The notes below the pieces were generated by a model that was not told the DNA's origin, did not search any database, and saw only the letters and a program-made list of their open reading frames with translations. Both the position numbers and the translations under genes were made by a program. 64,000 nt of DNA, from assembly GCA_004557405.1 (NCBI GenBank), contig SFDZ01000005.1:62001-126000 (forward strand), written 5' to 3'. Source of the DNA: Bacteroidales bacterium. GTDB lineage: Bacteria > Bacteroidota > Bacteroidia > Bacteroidales > Paludibacteraceae. Below, in pieces: positions 34,453-42,553 of the stretch (the stretch's first letter is position 1; each line of letters starts with the position of its first letter).

Positions 34453-36036
34453 TTACTTGGCGTAACTTACGGCACGCGTTTCGCGTATTACCGTAATTTT
34501 GACTTGTCCCGGATAAGTCATCTCGTCTTGAATTTTCTTGGCAATGTCGTACGACAGTGTCTCGACAGCCTTGTCGTCCACGCGGTCGGCGCCGACGATG
34601 ACGCGCAATTCGCGCCCGGCCTGAATGGCGTATGTTTTGACAACGCCGGGGTAGGAGAGTGCCAATTTTTCGAGGTCGTTCAAACGCTTGATGTATGCCT
34701 CTACAATTTCGCGTCGTGCGCCCGGTCGTGCGCCCGAAATGGCATCGCATATTTGCACGATTGGTGCAATCAGTGTTTGCATCTCAACCTCGTCGTGGTG
34801 CGCACCGATGGCGTTGCAAATGTCCGGTTTTTCCTTGTATTTTTCGGCCAAATTCATACCGAGTATGGCGTGTGGCAATTCGGGTTGGTCGTCGGGCACT
34901 TTGCCTATGTCGTGCAACAAGCCGGCGCGTTTGGCTTTTTGCGGATTTAGTCCGAGTTCGGCGGCCATCACGGCGCAAAGATTGGCCGTTTCGCGGGCGT
35001 GTTGCAACAGGTTTTGACCATACGACGAACGGTATTTCATTTTACCTACCAAACGAATCAAATCGGGGTGCAGACCATGTATGCCCAAATCGATGGCGGT
35101 ACGTTTGCCCACTTCGGCAATCTCTTCCTCGACTTGTTTGCGTGTTTTGGCCACAACTTCTTCGATGCGTGCCGGGTGAATGCGTCCATCGACTACCAAT
35201 TGGTGCAGTGCAAGGCGTGCTATCTCGCGGCGCACAGGGTCGAAACCCGACAGCACGATGGCGTCCGGCGTGTCATCGACAATGATTTCGACACCGGTGG
35301 CGGCCTCCAATGCGCGGATGTTGCGTCCCTCACGGCCGATGATGCGTCCTTTCACTTCGTCGGATTCGAGGTTGAATACCGTTACCGAATTTTCGATGGC
35401 GGTTTCGGTGGCTACACGTTGTATGGTTTGCACAATGATGCGTTTAGCCTCTTTGTTGGCGGTCATTTTGGCCTCTTCCATCATCTCGTTCACATAGGCC
35501 ATGGCTTCGGTTTTGGCCTCGTCTTTGATGTTTTCGATGAGTTGAGCCTTGGCTTGCTCGGCCGACAGACCCGAGATTGTTGCCAATTTTTCGGTGGCTT
35601 GAAAATGCAGTTTTTCCAATTCCTGCTTTTTCTCATCGACAAGTTGCAGTTGCTTGTCTAAATTCTCTTTGATGGCATCTACTTCGTTTTGGCGTCGTTG
35701 CAGTTCGCCTTGGCGTTGGTTGAGTTCGTTTTGGCGTTGATTGATCGACTGCTCGCGTTGTTGCAGGCGCGATTCTGTCTGTTTGGCGCGACTTTCGCTC
35801 TCTTGCACTTTGGCGTTGCGTTCGGCCACCTCTTTTTCGAAGTCGGCTTTGAGGTTCAAAAATTTCTCTTTGGCTTCCAGCATTTTGTTGCGTTTCAGCG
35901 TTTCGGCGTCTTCTTCGGCTTTTTTCAAAGTGTTTGCCACACGCCCTTTGATGGCCATGTGTGTGATGAACCATCCTAACGCGCCGCCGCCGGCCAATGC
36001 TGTAACAGAAATGATGATAAATAAAGTGGTACTCAT
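34453..36036 (-). CDS. rny: Ribonuclease Y
   Basis: A 527-residue membrane-anchored endoribonuclease initiating mRNA decay. It has an N-terminal transmembrane helix (about 4-27), a long coiled coil (about 35-190, rich in [21 protein letters not shown] heptads), a KH domain ([19 protein letters not shown]) and an HD domain with catalytic LLHDIGKV. It lies downstream of zapA and the structured RNA candidate on the same strand. Confidence 0.97.
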   Translation of the reverse strand: MSTTLFIIISVTALAGGGALGWFITHMAIKGRVANTLKKAEEDAETLKRNKMLEAKEKFLNLKADFEKEVAERNAKVQESESRAKQTESRLQQREQSINQRQNELNQRQGELQRRQNEVDAIKENLDKQLQLVDEKKQELEKLHFQATEKLATISGLSAEQAKAQLIENIKDEAKTEAMAYVNEMMEEAKMTANKEAKRIIVQTIQRVATETAIENSVTVFNLESDEVKGRIIGREGRNIRALEAATGVEIIVDDTPDAIVLSGFDPVRREIARLALHQLVVDGRIHPARIEEVVAKTRKQVEEEIAEVGKRTAIDLGIHGLHPDLIRLVGKMKYRSSYGQNLLQHARETANLCAVMAAELGLNPQKAKRAGLLHDIGKVPDDQPELPHAILGMNLAEKYKEKPDICNAIGAHHDEVEMQTLIAPIVQICDAISGARPGARREIVEAYIKRLNDLEKLALSYPGVVKTYAIQAGRELRVIVGADRVDDKAVETLSYDIAKKIQDEMTYPGQVKITVIRETRAVSYAK

Positions 36037-36059
36037 AATTTTTGGTTGTTATTTAATAT

Positions 36060-36180
36060 ATTGTGTAAAAAATTTTGTTTTCTCGCGTCCGTGCGCAAGC
36101 GTGACTTGCACATACGGTTTGGTGCCGACAAGTGTGGCGCGGTTCCCTTGCTGCAGAAAAACAAAATTTTGGAATCACAT
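36060..36180 (-). ncRNA. Structured RNA candidate between zapA and rny (possible 6S RNA)
   Basis: A long AT-rich closing stem (36069-36082 with 36156-36170; AAAATTTTGTTTT pairs with AAAACAAAATTTT) encloses about 73 nt. Inside are a CGCG/CGCG helix and a hairpin (minus strand CCGTATGTGCAAG with CTTGCGCACGG). There is no plausible coding frame. In Proteobacteria the 6S RNA gene follows zapA, and I recall 6S being annotated at this place in Bacteroidales, but the core here is short for 6S. No separate promoter was found, so it may be processed from the zapA-rny message. The strand is inferred from the neighbours. Confidence 0.5.
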
Positions 36181-36194
36181 CCGATGTGCGGTAT

Positions 36195-36482
36195 CTACTC
36201 TTCGGCGATAACGCGGTCGATTATCTCCGACCATTCGTGTATCTTGGCGAGCAGACCATCGGTTTGCGAAAGTCGCGATTCGTATTCAATGGCTTTTTCC
36301 AAAGCGACGAGCGTCAGAATAAGACGATATTCGGCTTTTGGAAAGGTGTTATTGAAAAAATCTATGCGTTGGTTCAACTTGCGTGCCGCTTCGCGATAGA
36401 CAAATTCTTCCTCGGGTTTTATCTTCATGGAGAGTTTTTGTCCGGCAATGGATAGTGTGATGTTTTGTTCTCCTTTTTCCAT
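36195..36482 (-). CDS. zapA: Cell division protein ZapA
   Basis: A 95-residue protein with the ZapA N-terminal beta segment (ITLSIAGQKLSMKIKPEEEF) and a helical dimerisation tail. ZapA cross-links FtsZ filaments at the division ring. It lies 10 bp after the coiled-coil gene and upstream of the structured RNA and rny, on one transcript. Confidence 0.88.
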   Translation of the reverse strand: MEKGEQNITLSIAGQKLSMKIKPEEEFVYREAARKLNQRIDFFNNTFPKAEYRLILTLVALEKAIEYESRLSQTDGLLAKIHEWSEIIDRVIAEE

Positions 36483-36492
36483 TATAGCGGCG

Positions 36493-36786
36493 TCAGTCTT
36501 TCAGCAATTCCAAACAATTGTCTATTTCCTGCACGAAATTTGAAATGCGGCGATAGGCTTTTTTCTTGTCGGCTTCCGAAAAACCTACCATGCGTGCCAT
36601 CTTCAAATTGTTGTAATTCGCGCGTAATTCCACAATTTTTTTGTTCGCTATCAACAGGTCGTCTTGGGTCTCGGCGAGTTGTGCTTCCAGCGTTTGTACG
36701 CGTTTTTGGGCGTTTTCGTACAAAAAAATCAGCCGTTCCAACTTCGTGGTAAACTCGTTTGCAGCCTGTTGGTGAACCTTTTCCAT
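36493..36786 (-). CDS. Small coiled-coil protein preceding ZapA
   Basis: A 97-residue protein from the ATG at 36786, nearly all alpha-helical: LERLIFLYENAQKRVQTLEAQLAETQDDLLIANKKIVEL forms a coiled coil (about 14-52), followed by a second helix near the C-terminus (KKKAYRRISNFVQEIDNCLELL). It resembles the ZapB-like partner often found next to zapA in Bacteroidota, but I cannot prove that. The frame continues upstream past the promoter, which rules out the longer start. Confidence 0.75.
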   Translation of the reverse strand: MEKVHQQAANEFTTKLERLIFLYENAQKRVQTLEAQLAETQDDLLIANKKIVELRANYNNLKMARMVGFSEADKKKAYRRISNFVQEIDNCLELLKD

Positions 36787-36805
36787 TGTTGAATAAATAT
36801 TCGTA

Positions 36806-36836
36806 CAAAGGTACGATATTTTTTTTGTAAATACAA
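36806..36836 (-). promoter_or_regulatory. Promoter of the coiled-coil-zapA-rny operon, within a palindrome
   Basis: Minus strand TTG (36834-36836), 20 nt, TACCTTTG (36806-36813). The -7 box sits inside the inverted repeat TCGTAC-N4-GTACGA (36801-36816). Confidence 0.7.
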
Positions 36837-36871
36837 ATGTTTTCGCAAAAATATTTTTTTTGCTCATTTGT

Positions 36872-36902
36872 TTGCATATTTGGCAAAATACGACTATTTT
36901 TG
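36872..36902 (+). promoter_or_regulatory. Promoter of the fumarate reductase operon
   Basis: TTG at 36872-36874, 20 nt, TATTTTTG at 36895-36902. The leader is about 85 nt. Confidence 0.7.
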
Positions 36903-36994
36903 TAATTCGTTTACAACCGATTGCTGCGGTTGGCGTAACATGCTTTGAATCGTATATTTAATCAATTTATTATTAACTAAAAACTCTATTATTT

Positions 36995-37696
36995 ATGTGG
37001 TTATTTAATTCTTCTGTGGGAAGAAAAGTCGTGATGAGTGTCTCGGGCGCTGCTCTCGTGTTGTTTCTCTTGTTCCATGGCGCCATGAATTTGGTGGCAA
37101 TCATTTCGGAAGAGGGTTACAACATGATTTGCGAATTTTTGGGAGCAAATTGGTATGCTTTGGTTGGAACACTCGGTTTGGCATTTTTGACGGTGGTGCA
37201 TATTGTGTATGCGTTCATCTTGTCGGTGCAGAATTATCGTGCGCGCGGCCGTGAACGTTATGCCGTAACCGACCGTCAGGAAAGTGTCGAGTGGGCATCG
37301 AAGAATATGTTGGTGCTCGGGTTCATCATTTTGTGCGGTTTGTCGTTGCACTTGTTCAACTTTTGGTACAAAATGCAGTTTACCGAAATTATGCATTCGG
37401 CCGGTGCAAGCATCAACGACATTGCATTGGCTACCAATGGCGTACATTGGATAAAAGAGACGTTTGCCTGCCCGGTTTATGTCGTTCTGTATCTGCTTTG
37501 GCTTGGTGCCATCTGGTTTCATCTGACGCACGGTGTTTGGAGCGCCTTGCACACACTTGGTTGGAACAACAACATTTGGATGCCGCGCATCAAGTGCATC
37601 GGCAACATCGTTTCGACGTTGGTAGTGTTGATGTTTGCTGCGGTAGTGGTTTACTACTTCGGCTTGTCGTTGGGAGCAAGTTGCATGTTATCGTAA
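36995..37696 (+). CDS. sdhC: Fumarate reductase/succinate dehydrogenase cytochrome b subunit
   Basis: A 233-residue membrane subunit with five hydrophobic helices and histidines suited to binding two b haems ([38 protein letters not shown]). This is the single-polypeptide diheme type found with Bacteroidota fumarate reductases, which links menaquinol oxidation to fumarate reduction in anaerobic respiration. It is the first gene of a C-A-B operon. Confidence 0.93.
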   Translation: MWLFNSSVGRKVVMSVSGAALVLFLLFHGAMNLVAIISEEGYNMICEFLGANWYALVGTLGLAFLTVVHIVYAFILSVQNYRARGRERYAVTDRQESVEWASKNMLVLGFIILCGLSLHLFNFWYKMQFTEIMHSAGASINDIALATNGVHWIKETFACPVYVVLYLLWLGAIWFHLTHGVWSALHTLGWNNNIWMPRIKCIGNIVSTLVVLMFAAVVVYYFGLSLGASCMLS

Positions 37697-37721
37697 AAAA
37701 ATAAATTACACAATAAATTAT

Positions 37722-39857
37722 ATGGCAAAGAAAAAAGAAAGTGCGGTAGAAACGGCTGTGTCGGCTGTTGAAACAGTGGTAAAAACTGTGCGCAAACGAG
37801 TAGAGAAAGTGGTTCAGGACGAAACCACCAAAGAGGCTGTCGAAGCAGCCAAAAACGCTGCCGAAAAAGTGGCTCGCGCTACAAAAAAAGCAGTCGAAAC
37901 GGTCGTTGCTGACGACGAGTATGTTACTGCCAAAATTCCGGAAGGACCTTTGGCCGAAAAATGGACGAACTACAAGGCACACCAAAAATTGGTGAATCCG
38001 GCCAACAAACGCCGTCTTGACATTATTGTCGTTGGTACGGGACTTGCCGGCGCTTCGGCAGCTGCTACGCTGGGCGAACTCGGGTTCAATGTGTTGAATT
38101 TCTGCATTCAGGATTCGCCGCGCCGTGCGCATTCTATCGCTGCACAGGGCGGTATCAATGCGGCTAAAAACTATCAGAATGATGGCGACTCGGTGTATCG
38201 TTTGTTCTACGACACGATTAAGGGTGGCGACTATCGCGCCCGCGAAGCCAATGTGTATCGCTTGGCCGAAGTGTCGAACAATATTATCGACCAATGTGTG
38301 GCGCAAGGTGTGCCTTTTGCGCGTGAATACGGCGGCCTGCTCGACAATCGTTCGTTCGGTGGAGCACAAGTGTCGCGCACGTTCTATGCCAAAGGACAAA
38401 CCGGCCAACAACTGCTGTTGGGCGCCTATTCGGCATTGAGCCGTCAGATTAAAAAAGGTACGGTGAAAATGTACACACGCCACGAAATGTTGGATGTGGT
38501 TGTAATCGACGGTCGGGCACGCGGCATCATTGCACGCAATTTGGTGACGGGCAAAATCGAACGTTTCTTCGCTCATGCAGTCGTTGTTGGCTCGGGCGGC
38601 TATGGCAACACGTTCTTCCTTTCGACCAACGCTATGGCTTCGAACGGTTCGGCTGCCATGCAAATGTATCGCAAAGGTGCCTATTTCGCAAATCCGTGTT
38701 TTGCACAGATTCACCCGACATGTATTCCGGTACACGGTGAATTCCAATCGAAACTGACGCTGATGTCGGAATCGCTGCGCAACGATGGCCGCATTTGGGT
38801 GCCGAAAAAGAAAGAAGATGCTGAGGCTATACGTGCCGGCAAGAAAAAACCGACCGACATTCCCGACGAAGACCGCGATTTCTATTTGGAACGTCGCTAT
38901 CCGGCGTTCGGCAACTTGGTGCCGCGCGACGTGGCTTCGCGTGCAGCCAAAGAGCGTTGCGATGCCGGTTTCGGCGTTAATGCTACGGGTTTGGCGGTTT
39001 ATTTGGACTTCAAATACGCCATCGAACGCTTGGGCAAAGATGTGGTAGAACAAAAGTATGGCAACCTGTTCCAGATGTACGAAAAAATTGTCGATGACAA
39101 TCCGTACGAAACCCCGATGATGATTTTCCCGGCCATTCACTATACGATGGGTGGCATTTGGGTCGATTACGAACTGCAAACGTCCATCAAAGGCTTGTTC
39201 TGCATAGGCGAGGCTAACTTCTCCGACCACGGCGCCAACCGCTTAGGTGCATCGGCGTTGATGCAGGGCTTGGCCGATGGCTACTTTGTGCTCCCTTACA
39301 CCATTCAGAACTATTTGGCCGACCAAATTCAGGTACCGCGCATGAGCACCGAATTGCCCGAATTTGTCGAAGCCGAAAAGGCCGTGAATGCCAAAATCGA
39401 CAAACTGATGGCCATCCAAGGCGAGCGTTCGGTAGATAGCATTCACCGCGAACTCGGCTTGATAATGTGGGATTTTGTAGGCATGGCACGTACGGCCGAT
39501 GGCCTGAAAACGGCTCTCGAAAAAATCAAAGCCTTGAAGAAAGTGTTCTGGACAGAAGTGTATATTCCCGGTTCGCGCAACGATTTGAATGTCGAATTGG
39601 AGAAAGCGCTACGCTTGGCCGATTTCTTGGAAATTGGCGAACTGATGGCGCGCGATGCTCTCAATCGCGAAGAGTCGTGCGGCGGCCACTTCCGCGAGGA
39701 GTACCAAACTCCCGAAGGCGAAGCCTTGCGTCAAGATGATAAATTCTCGTACGTTTCGTGCTGGAAATATATGGGCGAAGGTCAAGAACCCAAACTACTG
39801 AAAGAAAAATTGGATTACGAATTTACGGAACGTAAGACTCGAAACTACAAAAACTAA
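37722..39857 (+). CDS. sdhA: Fumarate reductase/succinate dehydrogenase flavoprotein with N-terminal extension
   Basis: A 711-residue FAD subunit. The core starts near residue 69 ([18 protein letters not shown]). The dinucleotide-binding motif is [12 protein letters not shown], the covalent-FAD histidine is in [11 protein letters not shown] (about residue 136), and the active-site segment is [12 protein letters not shown]. The first 68 residues are unusual: a Lys/Ala/Val/Glu-rich helical stretch ([38 protein letters not shown]) that I do not know from other members. No internal ATG could remove it, and the ATG at 37722 is 25 bp after sdhC, so the extension is real in this sequence. Confidence 0.95.
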   Translation: MAKKKESAVETAVSAVETVVKTVRKRVEKVVQDETTKEAVEAAKNAAEKVARATKKAVETVVADDEYVTAKIPEGPLAEKWTNYKAHQKLVNPANKRRLDIIVVGTGLAGASAAATLGELGFNVLNFCIQDSPRRAHSIAAQGGINAAKNYQNDGDSVYRLFYDTIKGGDYRAREANVYRLAEVSNNIIDQCVAQGVPFAREYGGLLDNRSFGGAQVSRTFYAKGQTGQQLLLGAYSALSRQIKKGTVKMYTRHEMLDVVVIDGRARGIIARNLVTGKIERFFAHAVVVGSGGYGNTFFLSTNAMASNGSAAMQMYRKGAYFANPCFAQIHPTCIPVHGEFQSKLTLMSESLRNDGRIWVPKKKEDAEAIRAGKKKPTDIPDEDRDFYLERRYPAFGNLVPRDVASRAAKERCDAGFGVNATGLAVYLDFKYAIERLGKDVVEQKYGNLFQMYEKIVDDNPYETPMMIFPAIHYTMGGIWVDYELQTSIKGLFCIGEANFSDHGANRLGASALMQGLADGYFVLPYTIQNYLADQIQVPRMSTELPEFVEAEKAVNAKIDKLMAIQGERSVDSIHRELGLIMWDFVGMARTADGLKTALEKIKALKKVFWTEVYIPGSRNDLNVELEKALRLADFLEIGELMARDALNREESCGGHFREEYQTPEGEALRQDDKFSYVSCWKYMGEGQEPKLLKEKLDYEFTERKTRNYKN

Positions 39858-39863
39858 ACAACA

Positions 39864-40619
39864 ATGGAAAAGACAATCAATATCACACTGAAAGTATGGC
39901 GTCAGGCCGGCCCGAAAGCAAAAGGTCGTTTCGAAACGTACAAGTTGAACAACATTTCGACCGATAGTTCGTTCCTCGAAATGCTCGACGTATTGAATGA
40001 ACAGTTGGTGCGCGAGCGCAAAGAACCGGTGGCTTTCGACCACGATTGCCGCGAAGGTATTTGCGGTATGTGCTCGCTCTATATCAATGGTCATCCGCAT
40101 GGCCCCGATGGCGGCGTTACAACCTGTCAACTGCACATGCGTAAATTCAAAGATGGTGAAACTATCACGGTTGAGCCTTGGCGCTCGCACGCATTCCCCA
40201 TCATCAAAGACTTGATGGTGGACCGCGGCGCTTACGACAAAATTATGCAGGCCGGCGGTTATGTGTCGGTCAACACCGGCGGTGTACCCGATGCCAACGC
40301 TATCCCGATCCCGAAAGCCAAAGCCGACGAGGCTATGGATGCTGCCTCGTGCATCGGATGTGGCGCTTGCGCTGCTGCGTGCAAAAATGGCTCGGCTATG
40401 TTGTTTGTGGCTGCCAAAGTCAGTCAGTTGGCACTGTTGCCGCAAGGCAAAGTGGAGGCTGCTGCGCGCGCCAAAGCCATGTTGGCCAAAATGGACGAAC
40501 TCGGATTTGGCAACTGCACCAACACAGGTGCTTGCGCTGCCGAATGTCCGAAAAATGTGTCGTTGAGCCATATCGCACGTTTGAATCGCGAGTTTATTTG
40601 CGCCAAACTGAAGGATTAA
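39864..40619 (+). CDS. sdhB: Fumarate reductase/succinate dehydrogenase iron-sulfur subunit
   Basis: A 251-residue electron-transfer subunit. The N-terminal ferredoxin domain has the [2Fe-2S] cysteines in [15 protein letters not shown] and a later TTCQ. The C-terminal domain has [14 protein letters not shown] and [14 protein letters not shown] for the [4Fe-4S] and [3Fe-4S] clusters. It relays electrons between the haem subunit and FAD. It begins 6 bp after sdhA and ends at a strong terminator. Confidence 0.96.
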   Translation: MEKTINITLKVWRQAGPKAKGRFETYKLNNISTDSSFLEMLDVLNEQLVRERKEPVAFDHDCREGICGMCSLYINGHPHGPDGGVTTCQLHMRKFKDGETITVEPWRSHAFPIIKDLMVDRGAYDKIMQAGGYVSVNTGGVPDANAIPIPKAKADEAMDAASCIGCGACAAACKNGSAMLFVAAKVSQLALLPQGKVEAAARAKAMLAKMDELGFGNCTNTGACAAECPKNVSLSHIARLNREFICAKLKD

Positions 40620-40639
40620 TAGCAGACGTTTGTATTAGT

Positions 40640-40677
40640 CAACGGAGTTGTCGTTCGAGGCAACTCCGTTGTTTTTT
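40640..40677 (+). terminator. Terminator of the fumarate reductase operon
   Basis: A perfect 11-bp stem (CAACGGAGTTG 40640-40650, CAACTCCGTTG 40661-40671), a 10-nt loop and six T. Confidence 0.95.
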
Positions 40678-40690
40678 GTCGTTCCGGCCA

Positions 40691-40722
40691 TAAGAAAAGT
40701 CCACACTCGCAAGCGTGGACTT
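40691..40722 (-). terminator. Terminator of ispF
   Basis: AAGTCCACACT (40697-40707) pairs with AGCGTGGACTT (40712-40722), one mismatch, loop CGCA. The minus strand continues TTTCTTA. Confidence 0.75.
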
Positions 40723-40744
40723 TGTGCTGTATGTACGGATGTGG

Positions 40745-41224
40745 TTACAACTGCTTGATTATCAATGCAACAGCATAGGCAGCCATGCCTTCGCGTCGCC
40801 CTACGAAACCGAGTTGCTCGGTAGTGGTGGCTTTGATGGAAACGGCATCGGGGGCAATGCTCATGGTTTGTGCCAAACAGTGTTGCATCGCCGGAATATG
40901 CGGATTGATTTTTGGGGCTTCGGCGCATACGGTGCAGTCGATGTTGCCAACGGTATAACCTTTGTCGTGTAGCAATTTTACTGTTTGTTGCAGCAGAATT
41001 TTACTATCGATGTTTTCGTATTCGTCGGCTGTGTCGGGAAAATGAAATCCTATGTCGCGCAGGTTGGCGGCTCCGAGCAGCGCGTCGCAAATGGCGTGAA
41101 TCAGCACATCGGCGTCGCTATGGCCGAGCAGTCCGAACGGCGCATCGATTTTGATGCCGCCGAGCCACAAATCGCGTCCTTCGACGATTTTGTGCACATC
41201 GTATCCCATTCCTATTCTGAACAT
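40745..41224 (-). CDS. ispF: 2-C-methyl-D-erythritol 2,4-cyclodiphosphate synthase
   Basis: A 159-residue trimeric enzyme of the MEP pathway. Metal ligands are in GYDVHK (Asp9, His11) and LLGHSDADVLIHAI. NIDCTVCAEAPKI and the C-terminal IKATTTEQLGFVGRREG complete the family pattern. It lies 62 bp after porV on the same strand, so it is probably read through from porU-porV. Confidence 0.96.
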   Translation of the reverse strand: MFRIGMGYDVHKIVEGRDLWLGGIKIDAPFGLLGHSDADVLIHAICDALLGAANLRDIGFHFPDTADEYENIDSKILLQQTVKLLHDKGYTVGNIDCTVCAEAPKINPHIPAMQHCLAQTMSIAPDAVSIKATTTEQLGFVGRREGMAAYAVALIIKQL

Positions 41225-41286
41225 AATCTTCTAAAAAAAACAGAAATGTGGTGAACCGCGTTTCTGAAAGTTAGGTAATTGATGCG

Positions 41287-42477
41287 TTAGTTCTTGTTGC
41301 GGTCGGCCAGGGCTTTGATGCCATCGACGTCGAACGAGAGCGAGAAACGCAGCGTTTGGTCGAGCGGATTATTTTGTGCAACCGACAGCACATAACCGAC
41401 ATCGAGACGGAATGCCGACAAGCGGAAACCGGCGCCGAAGGTGAAATATTTGCGGTTGCCTTTGTTTTTGGCTTCGTTGTGGTAGCCAACGCGTCCAAAG
41501 AATTGTTCGTTGTAGGCATATTCCAAACCAATGCCGAAATTGATTTCTTGGAACTCTTCTTTGGCACCGCCCGGCGCATCGGCAAAAGACCAGAATACGC
41601 CTTTCATCGACGAAATGTCAGTGTATTCTTTGTCAGTCATAGTCCAAGTGCTTTCGTCGTTGGGGTCGTAGTTTTTAGCAAATTTCGATTTGCGCGAAGG
41701 TACCAACAGTTTGTCGGCTTCGAAGTTGAAACTCAGGCGGTTGTAACGGTCGAACGGCAGCAGATACGATACGCCCAAACGTAGGTCGGTGGGCAAAAAG
41801 TTGCTGGTGTTGCCTTTGTCGTACGATACTTTTGTGCCGAGGTTCGAGATGTTGAAACCGAATGCAAATTTCGATGTTCCCATTCGGATGTCGATGGGCA
41901 GTTCGTAGTAACCGTTGATGTCGGCACCGAAAGCGTAGCCGGGATAGTAATCCTCCTGACGCGCGCTCAAGTCGGAGCAGATGAAGCGGAATACGACACC
42001 CATCGAGAAGTGCTCGCTCAGCATACGTTCGTAGCCGGCGTCGAAGGCTATTTCGTAGGGTTTTACGCTGATGGGCGTTGCATCGATATTGTCGCGCAGG
42101 TCGATTTTACCGAGCGAAAAGAATCGCAGCGAAGCCGAAACCGTACCGGCCAATTGGCTGATTTGATAGTAGCCGGAGAGGTAGGCCAAGTCGATGTCGT
42201 TGACGCCCAGACTGCGCAGCCATGGTGTGTACGACATAGTGAATCCGGCACTACTCGGCATTTGGGCGTATTTCGACGAGTTCCAATGTTGCGAGTTGTT
42301 GTCGGGAACGGTGGCTGTGCCTATGTCGCCCATACCGCCGGCCACAGCGTCGGGGCCGATGGACAGCGAAGGTACGCCGGTAATCAGCGGGTTCAGTAGA
42401 TCGCTCACGTTGGAGGTGGTTTCAGCCGATACATACGCGGCACACACGAGTGCCATTGATAACAGGAATTTTTTCAT
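41287..42477 (-). CDS. porV: Type IX secretion outer-membrane protein PorV
   Basis: A 396-residue FadL-like beta-barrel with a signal peptide (MKKFLLSMALVCAAYVSA). Its opening NPLITGVPSLSIGPDAVAGGMGDIGTA and later SSKYAQMPSSAGFTMSYTPW are diagnostic of PorV (LptO). PorV shuttles T9SS cargo from the translocon to the PorU sortase. The ATG at 42477 starts the signal peptide; an in-frame codon 30 bases upstream does not. Adjacent to porU, as in other Bacteroidota. Confidence 0.93.
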   Translation of the reverse strand: MKKFLLSMALVCAAYVSAETTSNVSDLLNPLITGVPSLSIGPDAVAGGMGDIGTATVPDNNSQHWNSSKYAQMPSSAGFTMSYTPWLRSLGVNDIDLAYLSGYYQISQLAGTVSASLRFFSLGKIDLRDNIDATPISVKPYEIAFDAGYERMLSEHFSMGVVFRFICSDLSARQEDYYPGYAFGADINGYYELPIDIRMGTSKFAFGFNISNLGTKVSYDKGNTSNFLPTDLRLGVSYLLPFDRYNRLSFNFEADKLLVPSRKSKFAKNYDPNDESTWTMTDKEYTDISSMKGVFWSFADAPGGAKEEFQEINFGIGLEYAYNEQFFGRVGYHNEAKNKGNRKYFTFGAGFRLSAFRLDVGYVLSVAQNNPLDQTLRFSLSFDVDGIKALADRNKN

Positions 42478-42503
42478 AATCTTCTTTTTGTTGTTGATTT
42501 TGA

Positions 42504-42523
42504 GCATAGCGTTGCGGCTATGC
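42504..42523. other. Hairpin in the porU-porV intergenic region
   Basis: A perfect 7-bp stem (GCATAGC and GCTATGC, 6-nt loop) lies 27 bases upstream of the porV start. A second dyad, GTTATA-2-TATAAC, is at 42525-42538. There is no T run, so it is more likely an mRNA-processing or translational element than a terminator. Confidence 0.5.
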
Positions 42524-42553
42524 GGTTATAGTTATAACGAATATTGTGCTGTA

